NCBI RefSeq assembly: GCF_041200175.1
Contig: NZ_CP165727.1
Location: 7,682,001-7,746,000 of the forward strand
DNA from: Streptomyces sp. R33
GTDB lineage: Bacteria > Actinomycetota > Actinomycetes > Streptomycetales > Streptomycetaceae
Direction of reading: 5' to 3'
Length of the DNA: 64,000 bases
The notes beneath the pieces are model-generated. The model saw only the letters and a list, made by a program, of their open reading frames with translations, ran no database searches and was not told where the DNA came from. Of this stretch, positions 55,854 through 64,000 are shown piece by piece. Position numbers and translations under genes: made by a program. How positions within the stretch are numbered: position 1 is the stretch's first letter; each line of letters begins with the position of its first letter.

Positions 55854-57041
55854 GTGACCACGACCGGCCTGCCGGAAAGCCTGATCGCCACCCTTCCCGG
55901 CGAGTACTACACCGCCCCGGCCATCTTCCGGCTGGAGCAGGAACGCATCTTCGAGACGATGTGGTTCTGCGTGGGGCGCTCGTCCGAGCTGGCCAAGCCG
56001 GGCGCCTTCCGGACCGTGGACGTGGGCCGTGAGAGCATCCTGGTGACGCGGGCGCGCGACCAGGCGATCCGCGCCTGGTTCAACGTGTGCCGGCACCGCG
56101 GCGCGAAACTGTGCACGGAGCAGACCGGCGAGGTCAGGCGGGCCTTCCAATGCCCGTACCACGCCTGGACGTACGGCCTCGACGGCAGGCTGATCGCCGC
56201 CCCCAACCTCACGAAGATGCCCGACGTCGGCCGGACCGAGTTCGGGCTGGTGCCCGTGTCCGTACGCGAATGGCTCGGCTACGTCTGGGTCTGCCTCGCG
56301 GACAGTCCGCCCTCGTTCGAGGAGCAGGTCATGGGCGCGGCCGTCGAGCGGCTCGGCGACACGGAGTCCATCGAGCGGTACGGCATCGAGGACCTGGAGG
56401 TCGGCCGGCGGATCGTCTACGACGTCAAGGCGAACTGGAAGCTCATCATCGAGAACTTCATGGAGTGCTACCACTGCGCCACGATCCACCCCGAACTCAC
56501 CGAGGTGCTCCCGGAGTTCGCCGACGGCTACGCGGCGCAGTACTACGTCGGGCACGGCGCCGCCTTCGGCGAGGGCATCCAGGGCTTCACGGTCGACGGC
56601 TCGGAGGGCCTCGACCGGATCCCCACCGTCTCGCCGGACCAGGACCGCAGGTACTACGCGATCACCGTGCGGCCGCAGGTCTTCGTCAACCTGGTGCCGG
56701 ACCACGTGATCTTCCACCGGATGTACCCGGTCGCGGCCGACCGCACGATCGTCGAATGCGACTGGCTCTACCTCAAGGACGTGGTGGAGGGCGGCAAGGA
56801 CGTCAGCCGCTCCGTCGAGCTCTTCGACCGGGTCAACCGGCAGGACTTCGCCGCCTGCGAGCGCTGCCAGCCCGCGATGAGCTCCCGCACGTACGCCAAG
56901 GGCGGGGTGCTCGTGCCCAGCGAGCACCACATCGGAGCGTTCCACGACTGGGTGCGGGAGCGCCTGGGCACCGGGCACGAGCAGCCGCGTCAGGAGCCGT
57001 TGCCGGGGCCGCTCAGCCCAGGTGGCCCATGCGGTGGCTGA
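55854..57041 (+). CDS. Rieske oxygenase large subunit, glycine-betaine/quaternary-amine type
   Basis: A 395-residue ring-hydroxylating-type oxygenase. Rieske ligands: CRHRG near residue 80 and CPYHAW near 99. Mononuclear iron ligands: the two His of ECYHCATIHPE near 205-211 and a C-terminal acidic residue. The class covers glycine betaine, choline, stachydrine and carnitine oxygenases. The neighbours (betaine-aldehyde and choline dehydrogenases, betaine importer, MetF-like protein) make glycine-betaine demethylation (GbcA-like) most plausible. GTG was chosen because GAGGAG lies 5 bases upstream. Its end overlaps the convergent IclR gene. Confidence 0.88.
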   Translation: MTTTGLPESLIATLPGEYYTAPAIFRLEQERIFETMWFCVGRSSELAKPGAFRTVDVGRESILVTRARDQAIRAWFNVCRHRGAKLCTEQTGEVRRAFQCPYHAWTYGLDGRLIAAPNLTKMPDVGRTEFGLVPVSVREWLGYVWVCLADSPPSFEEQVMGAAVERLGDTESIERYGIEDLEVGRRIVYDVKANWKLIIENFMECYHCATIHPELTEVLPEFADGYAAQYYVGHGAAFGEGIQGFTVDGSEGLDRIPTVSPDQDRRYYAITVRPQVFVNLVPDHVIFHRMYPVAADRTIVECDWLYLKDVVEGGKDVSRSVELFDRVNRQDFAACERCQPAMSSRTYAKGGVLVPSEHHIGAFHDWVRERLGTGHEQPRQEPLPGPLSPGGPCGG

Positions 57042-57810
57042 TCTCCTGTGCGCCCTTGATCAGCAGCGGCGCCAGCTCGTGCATGCGCTCCTCGGTGAAG
57101 CGGTAGCTGGGCCCCGATGCGCTGATCGCGGCGATGACCACGCCGTCCCGGTCGCGGATCGGGGCGGCCATGGCGTGCAGCCCGATCTCGTACTCCTCGA
57201 ACGTCATGGCGTACCCGCGGTCCAGGGACGCGACGAGGTTCTTCTCCAGCTTCGTCCTGGCGGTCAGGGTGCCCGGCGTGTACTTCTTCAGCCCGGCCTC
57301 CGCCAGCAGCTGCACGCGCTGCTTCGCCGGGAGGTGGGCGAGGAGCACCTTCCCGCTGGAGGTGGCGTGCAGCGGGGTCAGCTGGCCGACCCAGTTGTGC
57401 GCCGTGACCGCGCCCGGGCCGCGCACCTGGCAGAGATTGATCGCGTACCGCTCCTCCAGGATCGCGATGTTGACCGTCTCGCCGAGCTCCTCGGCCAGCC
57501 GTTCGCACACCGGGCGGCCCACCTGCGTGATGTCGATCCGCCCCGTGACCGCGCCCGCCAGCCGCACGATGCCGAAACCGAGCCGGTACTTGCCGCGCTC
57601 GGTGGCCTGTTCGACGAGGCCCCGCGCCTCGAGCGCCCCGAGCAGCCGGAACGCCGTCGACTTGTGGACGTCGATCTCCGCCGCCACTTCACTGACGCCC
57701 GCCTCGCCGCGCTGGGCGAGGATCTCCAGCACGCTGACGGCGCGGTCGACGGACTGCACCCCGCCCGCCGGCGCGCCCGCGGTTTCGGTGGCTGCCTCGT
57801 AGTTGCTCAT
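57013..57810 (-). CDS. IclR-family transcriptional regulator
   Basis: A 265-residue regulator. The N-terminal winged helix (VDRAVSVLEILAQRGEAGVS, EVAAEIDVHKSTAFRLLGAL) is followed by an effector-binding domain (VNIAILEERYAINLCQVRGP, HATSSGKVLLAHLPA). IclR proteins bind small organic acids or related ligands. The start ATG (MSNYEAATETAG) was chosen inside a longer open frame. It sits between the oxygenase and GMC genes, divergent from the latter, and probably controls the cluster through GTTGCG-N5-CGCAAY sites. The ligand may be choline, betaine or a breakdown product. Confidence 0.92.
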   Translation of the reverse strand: MSNYEAATETAGAPAGGVQSVDRAVSVLEILAQRGEAGVSEVAAEIDVHKSTAFRLLGALEARGLVEQATERGKYRLGFGIVRLAGAVTGRIDITQVGRPVCERLAEELGETVNIAILEERYAINLCQVRGPGAVTAHNWVGQLTPLHATSSGKVLLAHLPAKQRVQLLAEAGLKKYTPGTLTARTKLEKNLVASLDRGYAMTFEEYEIGLHAMAAPIRDRDGVVIAAISASGPSYRFTEERMHELAPLLIKGAQEISHRMGHLG

Positions 57811-57866
57811 GGCGAAACTATACGCGCCGTCATCAACAGCCGACCGGGGCCGGCCGCGGCCGGAAA

Positions 57867-57883
57867 GTTGCGCTGAACGCAAC
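57867..57883. promoter_or_regulatory. IclR operator-like inverted repeat between IclR and GMC genes
   Basis: GTTGCG-CTGAA-CGCAAC, perfect 6-bp arms with 5-base spacing. It lies 57 bases upstream of the IclR start and about 94 bases upstream of the GMC oxidoreductase start. It matches the element before the Rieske ferredoxin gene. Confidence 0.68.
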
Positions 57884-57976
57884 CTGGTGCGCCTGGCGAT
57901 ACCCGTACTAGCATGCGCCGCATCTTGACGGCTGGGGGCAGCCCTCGGCCGGAGACGACGGAGGGACGAGACTCCG

Positions 57977-59671
57977 ATGGTGCCCCAGCATTACGACTTC
58001 GTCATCGTCGGCGGCGGCTCGGCCGGCAGCGCCCTGGCGAACCGGCTCTCCGCGGACCCCGGCAACCGCGTCCTGGTCCTCGAAGCCGGTCGCCCGGACT
58101 ATCCGTGGGACGTCTTCATCCACATGCCCGCGGCGCTCACGTTCCCCATAGGCAGCCGCTTCTACGACTGGAAGTACGAGTCCGAGCCCGAGCCGCACAT
58201 GAACGGGCGGCGCATCTACCACGCCCGCGGCAAGGTGCTGGGCGGGTCGAGCAGCATCAACGGAATGATCTTCCAGCGCGGCAACCCCCTGGACTACGAG
58301 CGCTGGGCCGCCGACCCCGGCATGGAGAACTGGGACTACGCGCACTGCCTCCCCTACTTCAACCGGATGGAGAACTGCCTCGCCGCGGACCCGCAGGACG
58401 AGTTCCGCGGCCGCTCCGGACCCCTCGTCCTGGAGCGCGGCCCGGCGACCAGCCCGCTGTTCCCGGCCTTCATGGAGGCGGTCCGGCAGGCCGGATACCC
58501 GCTGACCGACGACGTCAACGGCTACCGGCAGGAGGGCTTCGCGGCCTTCGACCGCACCATCCACCGCGGGCGTCGGCTCTCCGCCGCCCGGGCCTACCTC
58601 CACCCGGCCATGAAGCGGTCCAACCTCGACGTGCGGACCAGGGCCTTCGTGACCCGGATCCTCTTCGAGGGCAAGCGCGCCGTCGGCGTCGAGTACCGCC
58701 AGGGCCGCGGGGCGCCCCGGCAGGTGCGGGCCGGCGAGGTGATCCTGTCCGGCGGCGCGATCAACTCCCCGCAGCTGCTCCAGCTGTCCGGCGTCGGCGA
58801 CGCCGGCGAGCTGCGGGCCCTGGACATCGACGTCGTACACGATCTGCCGGGCGTGGGGGAGAACCTCCAGGACCACCTGGAGGTGTACGTCCAGTACGCG
58901 TGCAAGCAGCCGGTCTCGATGCAGCCCTACCTGAAGTGGCGCCACCGCCCCTGGATCGGCCTCCAGTGGCTCTTCCGTACCGGCCCCGGTGCGACCAACC
59001 ACTTCGAGGCCGGCGGTTTCGCGCGGAGCAACGAGGACGTCGCCTACCCCAACCTGATGTTCCACTTCCTGCCCGTCGCGGTCCGCTACGACGGCTCCGC
59101 GCCCGCCGGTGGCCACGGCTACCAGGTGCACGTCGGCCCCATGTACTCCGACGCCAGGGGCTCGGTCAAGATCAGGAGCAAGGACCCCCGGGTGCACCCG
59201 GCCCTGCGGTTCAACTACCTCTCCACCGAGCAGGACCGCCGCGAGTGGGTCGAGGCGATCCGGATCGCCCGCACCATCCTCGGCCGGCCCGGGCTGGACC
59301 CGTACAACGACGGCGAGATCTCGCCCGGGCCGGACGTGGAGACCGACGAGCAGATCCTCGACTGGGTCGCCAGGGAGGGCGAGACCGCCCTGCACCCGTC
59401 CTGCACCGCCAGGATGGGGACCGGCGAGGGGGCGGTCACCGATCCGGCGAGCCTGCGCGTGCACGGCCTTCAGGGGCTGCGCGTCGTGGACGCCTCCGTG
59501 ATGCCCTACGTGACGAACGGGAACATTTACGCACCCGTCATGATGGTGGCCGAGAAGGCCGCCGATCTCATCCTGGGCAACGAGCCGCTGCCGCCGTCCA
59601 AGGCCGAGTTCTACCGGCACCACCGCCTCGGCAGCGAGGCAGAGCAGGGGCAGCACCCCGGCCACACCTGA
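57977..59671 (+). CDS. betA: GMC oxidoreductase, choline dehydrogenase type
   Basis: A 564-residue flavin oxidoreductase. FAD motif FVIVGGGSAGSALANRLS, GMC signature KVLGGSSSINGMIFQRGNP, second signature VILSGGAINSPQLLQLSGVG, active-site His in HPSCTARMG near 473, and Asn in VTNGNIYAPVMM. This size and these motifs fit choline dehydrogenase, which oxidises choline to betaine aldehyde. The betaine-aldehyde dehydrogenase three genes on supports that. The ATG follows GGAGGGACGAG. It starts the second plus-strand operon of the cluster. Confidence 0.9.
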   Translation: MVPQHYDFVIVGGGSAGSALANRLSADPGNRVLVLEAGRPDYPWDVFIHMPAALTFPIGSRFYDWKYESEPEPHMNGRRIYHARGKVLGGSSSINGMIFQRGNPLDYERWAADPGMENWDYAHCLPYFNRMENCLAADPQDEFRGRSGPLVLERGPATSPLFPAFMEAVRQAGYPLTDDVNGYRQEGFAAFDRTIHRGRRLSAARAYLHPAMKRSNLDVRTRAFVTRILFEGKRAVGVEYRQGRGAPRQVRAGEVILSGGAINSPQLLQLSGVGDAGELRALDIDVVHDLPGVGENLQDHLEVYVQYACKQPVSMQPYLKWRHRPWIGLQWLFRTGPGATNHFEAGGFARSNEDVAYPNLMFHFLPVAVRYDGSAPAGGHGYQVHVGPMYSDARGSVKIRSKDPRVHPALRFNYLSTEQDRREWVEAIRIARTILGRPGLDPYNDGEISPGPDVETDEQILDWVAREGETALHPSCTARMGTGEGAVTDPASLRVHGLQGLRVVDASVMPYVTNGNIYAPVMMVAEKAADLILGNEPLPPSKAEFYRHHRLGSEAEQGQHPGHT

Positions 59672-59682
59672 GGAGGAGCGGC

Positions 59683-60567
59683 ATGTCCGCCCGGCCCACG
59701 CCGTACCCCGAACGCCCCGTACCCGCCCCGGTCACCGGGGGCGGCCTGGCCGAGCTCCTGCGCAGGGTCCGTTACGAGGTCCTGCCGGCGAAGGCCACCG
59801 AGGACAAGGTCCTGGCCCACGTACCGGCGGACGTGCCCGTCACGGTCACGGCCTCCCCGGCCAAGGGCCTCGGCCCGACGCTGGACCTCGCCACCCGCCT
59901 GGCCGGGCACGGCTACCGGGTCGTCCCGCACGTCCCGGCCCGGCAGGTCTCCGACGCCGCTCACCTCGCGGACATCGTGGACCGGCTCGTCGCCGCCGGC
60001 ATCGAGGACGTCTTCGTCCCGGCCGGCGACGCCGACCCGCCGGCCGGGGCGTACGACGCGGCCCTGCCCGTGCTGCGCCGGCTCGGCGAGCTGGGCAGCC
60101 CGTTCGCGCACGTCGGCATCACCGGCTACCCGGAGAGCCATCCCCTCATCGCCGACGACGTCACGGTCCAGGCGATGTCGGACAAGCAGCCGCACGCGAC
60201 CTACATCGTCAGCAACCTGTGCTTCGACCCGGCGACCCTGCGCCAGTGGCTCGCACGAGTGCGCCGCCGGCACGTCGTGCTGCCCGTGCACGTCGGGATC
60301 GCCGGCCCGGTCGAGCGCGCGAAGCTGCTGTCCATGGCCACGAAGATCGGCGTGGGGGAGTCGGCCAAGTTCCTCACCCGGCATCCCTCGTGGTTCCTGC
60401 GCTTCGCGGCGCCCGGTGGCTACTCCCCGGAGCGGCTGCTGCGCCGCAGCGCCCCCGCGCTGGGCTCGCCCGAAGCCGCGGTGGCCGGGCTGCACCTGTT
60501 CACGTTCAACCAGATAGCCGAGACCGAGCGCTGGCGCCGCGCGATGCTGGAGCGCATCGGCGGCTGA
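59683..60567 (+). CDS. Methylenetetrahydrofolate-reductase-like protein
   Basis: A 294-residue protein of the MetF TIM-barrel type. VTASPAKGLGPTLDLATRLA, VDRLVAAGIEDVFVPAGDAD, FAHVGITGYPESHPLIAD and VPVHVGIAGPVERAKLLSMA follow the MetF strand order. Typical MetF motifs are present, although it is short. In this setting it probably handles methylene-THF made when betaine is demethylated, rather than serving methionine synthesis. AGGAGGAG precedes the ATG 12 bases after the GMC stop, so they share an operon. Confidence 0.82.
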   Translation: MSARPTPYPERPVPAPVTGGGLAELLRRVRYEVLPAKATEDKVLAHVPADVPVTVTASPAKGLGPTLDLATRLAGHGYRVVPHVPARQVSDAAHLADIVDRLVAAGIEDVFVPAGDADPPAGAYDAALPVLRRLGELGSPFAHVGITGYPESHPLIADDVTVQAMSDKQPHATYIVSNLCFDPATLRQWLARVRRRHVVLPVHVGIAGPVERAKLLSMATKIGVGESAKFLTRHPSWFLRFAAPGGYSPERLLRRSAPALGSPEAAVAGLHLFTFNQIAETERWRRAMLERIGG

Positions 60568-60667
60568 AGGGCCGAGCGCGGCCCGGGCGCCGTCGAACCG
60601 CCGTGCCCGGGCGCCCGTCCCCCTTGACGTACCGCACCCCGTGGGCGATCGTGTCGTTCCATTCCGA

Positions 60668-60692
60668 GCAATACGATGCGCAATACGCAACG
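60668..60692. promoter_or_regulatory. Direct GCAATACG repeats before the betaine-aldehyde dehydrogenase gene
   Basis: GCAATACG occurs twice, 12 bases apart, followed by CAACGC. The CGCAA core is shared with the IclR-like inverted repeats elsewhere in the cluster. The pattern is a direct, not inverted, repeat, so an IclR site is only tentative; it may be another activator's box. Confidence 0.3.
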
Positions 60693-60727
60693 CACATACC
60701 GGTGTTACCCGTATGGAGGCTCCGCGC

Positions 60728-62197
60728 GTGGCAGATCTGTACGTCGGTGGGAAGTGGCGCGAAGCGGTGGCGGGCGGCCGTCGGGACATTCACTGCCCCG
60801 CCGACGGCGCGCTCGTGCGGACCGTGTCCGAAGCGACGCGGGCCGACTCCGAAGCCGCGATCGCCGCCGCGCGCAGCGCCTTCGACGAGGGGCCGTGGCC
60901 GCGCACACCTGAACGGGACCGCGGCGCGCTGCTGCTGCGCGCCGCCGGGGTGCTGGAGCGCGAGGCGGAGGAGTTCGCCCGCGCCGAATCCCTCGACACC
61001 GGCAAGCGCCTGGTGGAGAGCGAGTACGACGTCGCCGACGTCGTGGCGTGCCTCCGGTACTTCGGCGGCATCGCGGGCACCAGCGCGGGCCGGGTGGTCG
61101 ACACGGGCCGTGAGGACGCCGTCAGCCGGGTCGTGTACGAGCCCGTCGGGGTGTGCGGGCTGATCACCCCGTGGAACTACCCGCTGCTCCAGGCCGCGTG
61201 GAAGGTGGCGCCCGCCCTCGTCGCCGGAAACACCCTCGTCCTCAAGCCCAGCGAGCTCACCCCGTCCACCTCGATCCTGCTCATGCGCGCGCTGGAGGAG
61301 GCCGGGCTGCCCGCCGGCGCGGCCAACCTCGTCCTGGGAGCGGGGCCCGAGGCCGGTGCGCCGCTCGCCGAGCACCCGGGCGTGGACCTGGTCTCCTTCA
61401 CGGGCGGCCTCGAGACGGGCCGGCGGGTCATGGCGGCCGCCGCGGCCACCGTGAAGAAGGTCGCGCTGGAACTGGGCGGCAAGAACCCCAACGTGGTCTT
61501 CGCCGACGCCGACTTCGAGGCGGCCGTGGACTTCGCCCTGACCGCCGTCTTCCTGCACTCCGGGCAGGTCTGCTCGGCCGGCGCCCGCCTGGTCGTCGAG
61601 GACCCGCTGCACGACGCCTTCGTCGACGAGCTCGTACGCCGGGCCCGCACCATCCGGATGGGCGGTCCCTTCGACCCCGCCGCCGAGACCGGACCGCTGA
61701 TCTCCGCCGCCCACCGGGCCAAGATCGAGGAGTACGTCGCGGCGGGCCTCGCGGAGGGCGCCGTACTGCGCTGCGGGGGCCGGCGCCCCGAGGACCCCGC
61801 GCTCGCCGACGGCTTCTACTACCCGCCGACCGTGCTCGACGCGTGCCGCCCGGACATGCGCGTCGTACGGGAGGAGTCCTTCGGCCCGGTGCTCACCGTC
61901 GAGCGGTTCTCGGGCGAGGACGAGGCCGTACGGATCGCCAACGACACGGAGTACGGGCTCGCCGGCGCGGTGTGGACCCAGGACGCGGGCAAGGCCCAGC
62001 GCGTCGCCCGGCGGCTGCGGCACGGCACGGTCTGGATCAACGACTACCACCCGTACCTCCCCCAGGCCGAATGGGGCGGCTTCGGGCGTTCGGGCGTCGG
62101 CCGCGAGCTGGGCCCGACGGGCCTGGACGAGTACCGCGAACCCAAGCACATCTGGCAGAACATCCAGCCCAGGGCGCAGCGCTGGTTCCGCGGCTGA
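60728..62197 (+). CDS. betB: Betaine-aldehyde dehydrogenase
   Basis: A 489-residue NAD-dependent aldehyde dehydrogenase. VCGLITPWNYPLLQAAWKVA, the catalytic Glu in KVALELGGKNPNVVFAD near 247 and the nucleophile Cys in HSGQVCSAGARL near 281 are clear. The C-terminal block TVWINDYHPYLPQAEWGGFG is typical of BetB-type substrate contacts. It turns betaine aldehyde into glycine betaine. The GTG was preferred: an ATG 15 bases earlier overlaps the GGAGG that serves the GTG. It follows the MetF-like gene after about 160 bases that hold candidate regulatory repeats. Confidence 0.92.
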   Translation: MADLYVGGKWREAVAGGRRDIHCPADGALVRTVSEATRADSEAAIAAARSAFDEGPWPRTPERDRGALLLRAAGVLEREAEEFARAESLDTGKRLVESEYDVADVVACLRYFGGIAGTSAGRVVDTGREDAVSRVVYEPVGVCGLITPWNYPLLQAAWKVAPALVAGNTLVLKPSELTPSTSILLMRALEEAGLPAGAANLVLGAGPEAGAPLAEHPGVDLVSFTGGLETGRRVMAAAAATVKKVALELGGKNPNVVFADADFEAAVDFALTAVFLHSGQVCSAGARLVVEDPLHDAFVDELVRRARTIRMGGPFDPAAETGPLISAAHRAKIEEYVAAGLAEGAVLRCGGRRPEDPALADGFYYPPTVLDACRPDMRVVREESFGPVLTVERFSGEDEAVRIANDTEYGLAGAVWTQDAGKAQRVARRLRHGTVWINDYHPYLPQAEWGGFGRSGVGRELGPTGLDEYREPKHIWQNIQPRAQRWFRG

Positions 62198-62225
62198 GCC
62201 GGTGCCATCCGAAGAGAGGCCGACA

Positions 62226-63308
62226 GTGACCGCAACGAAGACAGAACTGCCGTCGCAGCGCGGCGCGTCCGGGGGCGGGACCCCCGTGATCTCCGTCCGC
62301 GGCCTGTGGAAGGTCTTCGGGCCCAAGGCGGCGCGGGTGCCGGACTCGCCCGAGCTGTGCGCCCTCTCGCGCCGCGAGCTCATGGAGCGCACCGGCTGCA
62401 CCGCGGCCGTACGGGACGTGGCCTTCGACGTGTCGCCCGGCGAGGTCTTCGTGGTCATGGGCCTGTCCGGCTCGGGGAAGTCGACACTGGTGCGCTGTCT
62501 GACCCGGCTGATCGAGCCGACGGCCGGCGAGCTCGTCTTCGAGGGCGAGGACATCCGAGCTGCCGATCGGGCGAGGCTGCGCGAGCTGCGGCGGCGCAAG
62601 TTCGCGATGGTCTTCCAGCACTTCGGGCTGCTGCCGCACCGCCGGGTCCTGGACAACGTCGCGTACGGGCTGGAGATCCGCGGCATCGGCCGGGCCGAGC
62701 GCACCCGGCGTGCCAGGGAGGTGGTCGAACTGGTCGGCCTCGCCGGGTACGAGCACTCCTACCCCGACCAGCTCTCCGGCGGCATGCAGCAGCGGGTCGG
62801 GCTGGCCCGCGCCCTCGCCGGGGACCCGGACGTGCTCCTGTTCGACGAGCCGTTCTCCGCGCTCGACCCGCTGATCCGCCGGGACATGCAGAACGAGGTC
62901 GTCCGGCTGCACCGCGAGGTCGGCAAGACGATGGTGTTCGTCACCCACGACCTGTCCGAGGCGCTGAAGCTCGGCGACCGCATCCTCATCATGCGCGACG
63001 GCCGCACCGTCCAGTGCGGTACGGGCGATGAGCTCGTCGGGGCACCCGCCGACGACTACGTGCGGGACTTCGTGGCGGACGTGCCGCGCTCGCGCGTGCT
63101 CACCCTGCGCTGGATCATGCGCCCGGCCCGCCCGGAGGACGCACTCGACGGACCGGAGCTCGGCCCGGACACCGTCGTCCGCGACGCGACGCGTGCCGTC
63201 CTCGCGGCGGCCCGGCCCGTGAAGGTCGTCGAGAACGGGCGGCTGCTGGGCGTCGTGGGCGACGAGGAGATCCTCGCGGTCGTCGCCGGCCCGGAGGGCG
63301 GTGCGTGA
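62226..63308 (+). CDS. Glycine betaine ABC importer ATPase (OpuA/ProV type)
   Basis: A 360-residue ATPase. Walker A GLSGSGKSTLVRCLTRLIEP near residue 79, Q loop FQHFGLLPHR, signature LSGGMQQRVGLARALA, Walker B DVLLFDEPFSALDP, and THDLSEALKLGD. After the ATPase a partial CBS-like region (TVVRDATRAVLAAARPVKVV, LLGVVGDEEIL) resembles the sensor domain of OpuA. The N-terminal stretch CALSRRELMERTGCTAAVRD before the ATPase is the ProV-type insert. The stop overlaps the permease start by 1 base (TGATG). It drives osmolyte uptake. Confidence 0.93.
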   Translation: MTATKTELPSQRGASGGGTPVISVRGLWKVFGPKAARVPDSPELCALSRRELMERTGCTAAVRDVAFDVSPGEVFVVMGLSGSGKSTLVRCLTRLIEPTAGELVFEGEDIRAADRARLRELRRRKFAMVFQHFGLLPHRRVLDNVAYGLEIRGIGRAERTRRAREVVELVGLAGYEHSYPDQLSGGMQQRVGLARALAGDPDVLLFDEPFSALDPLIRRDMQNEVVRLHREVGKTMVFVTHDLSEALKLGDRILIMRDGRTVQCGTGDELVGAPADDYVRDFVADVPRSRVLTLRWIMRPARPEDALDGPELGPDTVVRDATRAVLAAARPVKVVENGRLLGVVGDEEILAVVAGPEGGA

Positions 63309-64000
63309 TGGCCGCCCTGGCAGCGGCGAGCGCGCGACGCACGCCCGTACGCGGCGGGCGCGCACTGGTCGCGGCCGCGGTCCTCGTCGGGTGGGCCGCT
63401 CTCTGGCTCGCCCTGCGCGGCATCCACACCCTTCCCCTCGGCACCGCCGAACTGGCTCCGCTCCACCGGCGGTTCAACGAGATCAACGACGCCGTGGGCG
63501 CCGGCCGCAACAGCAATCCGGTCTTCCTCTACGTCTTCAACGAGATCCGGCTGGTCATCGACCACCTGGTCACCTTCCTCCAGGCGCTGATCGCGCAGCC
63601 GTCCTACGGCCGCCCGGTCCCGGTGATCGGCTGGCTGGGCGTCGTCGCCCTGGCCGGATACGTGTCGTGGGCGTTCGGAAACGTCCGGGTGGCCGCGCTG
63701 GCCGTCGCCGGGTTCGTGTTCTTGGGCCTCCAGGGGCTGTGGCGCGAGAGCATGGACACGCTCGCCCTGACCGTGGCGGCCGTCCTGGTCTCACTGCTCA
63801 TCGGCATTCCGCTCGGTGTCTGGGCCGGGCTGTCGGACCGGGTGCACCGCCTGGCGACCCCGGTGCTCGACTTCATGCAGACGATGCCGACCTTCGTCTA
63901 CCTGGCCCCGCTGACGCTGTTCTTCCTGATCGGCCCGGCGTCCGCCACGATCGCCACGCTGATCTTCGCGACCCCGCCCGCCGTACGCATCACCGCCCAC
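63308..64000 (+). CDS. Glycine betaine ABC importer permease (cut by window end)
   Basis: 231 codons remain; the window ends inside the gene. The ATG overlaps the ATPase stop (TGATG). Hydrophobic helices precede the permease block TLALTVAAVLVSLLIGIPLG, VWAGLSDRVHRLATPVLDFM, QTMPTFVYLAPLTLFFLIGP, and ATIATLIFATPPAVRITAH, which contain the conserved EAA-type region of ProW/OpuAB. It forms the membrane channel with the upstream ATPase. The substrate-binding part presumably follows beyond the window. Confidence 0.93.
   Translation, partial: MAALAAASARRTPVRGGRALVAAAVLVGWAALWLALRGIHTLPLGTAELAPLHRRFNEINDAVGAGRNSNPVFLYVFNEIRLVIDHLVTFLQALIAQPSYGRPVPVIGWLGVVALAGYVSWAFGNVRVAALAVAGFVFLGLQGLWRESMDTLALTVAAVLVSLLIGIPLGVWAGLSDRVHRLATPVLDFMQTMPTFVYLAPLTLFFLIGPASATIATLIFATPPAVRITAH

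Noticed and set aside
57908..59665. 585-codon minus-strand frame opposite the GMC gene
   Set aside because: Antisense shadow.
1..64000. tRNA, rRNA, CRISPR arrays and phage structural genes
   Set aside because: None recognisable on inspection; a tRNA/covariance scan would be needed to exclude small RNAs fully.

Overview
The window reads as chromosomal DNA of a Streptomyces-type actinomycete. It is very GC-rich, GTG starts are common, genes are tightly coupled (many 4-base ATGA/GTGA overlaps), and it carries a short chaplin, Hanks-type Ser/Thr kinases with extracellular sensors and many TetR-family regulators. I see no rRNA, tRNA or CRISPR array. Functional names rest on motif recognition in the translated sequence; no database search was possible.

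Region 1-12.9 kb is a metabolic and regulatory patchwork: a cut MFS exporter, a cytochrome P450, TetR-aidB, a divergent DUF3995/TetR pair sharing a 28-bp palindrome, a TetR/aldo-keto reductase pair with paired operators, a subtilisin-like lipoprotein, an amidase/TetR pair with palindromes, and an alpha/beta hydrolase divergent from a MarR regulator. Region 12.9-20.3 kb holds an orphan gltD, a prolyl-oligopeptidase-family peptidase, an MFS exporter and several small or uncharacterised proteins.

Region 20.4-27.2 kb is a cell-envelope sensing locus. Two divergent transmembrane Ser/Thr kinases carry different extracellular C-terminal domains, one SH3-like and one ricin-type beta-trefoil. They are flanked on both sides by secreted Cys-containing proteins resembling peptidase-inhibitor family I36, plus lipoproteins. 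Region 27.2-36.4 kb looks plastic: GNAT, lipase, MazG-like, GYD, TetR/hydrolase/SnoaL-like and a trypsin-co-occurring (Trypco1-type) gene lie among decayed reading frames and a fragment of a miniature transposable element. A complete 178-bp copy of that element sits at 40.4 kb.

Region 36.4-45.4 kb carries an FAD oxidoreductase-sigJ operon, a DUF885 peptidase, a secreted pyroglutamyl-peptidase-like protein whose catalytic Cys position is Ser, and a compact minus-strand unit made of a small His/Asn/Gly/Arg-rich peptide, an ABC exporter and a soluble kinase. That unit is the best candidate here for an undescribed peptide system. A chaplin follows, divergently. Region 45.4-54 kb has a GH1 beta-glucosidase-MFS pair, a CapA-like protein, polX, two small exported proteins and a two-component system.

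Region 54.2-64 kb is a coherent choline/glycine-betaine cluster: Rieske ferredoxin, ferredoxin reductase, Rieske oxygenase, an IclR regulator, a choline-dehydrogenase-type GMC oxidoreductase, a MetF-like protein, betaine-aldehyde dehydrogenase and an OpuA/ProU-type ABC importer cut by the window end. Shared inverted repeats upstream of the ferredoxin and between the IclR and GMC genes suggest one IclR regulon.
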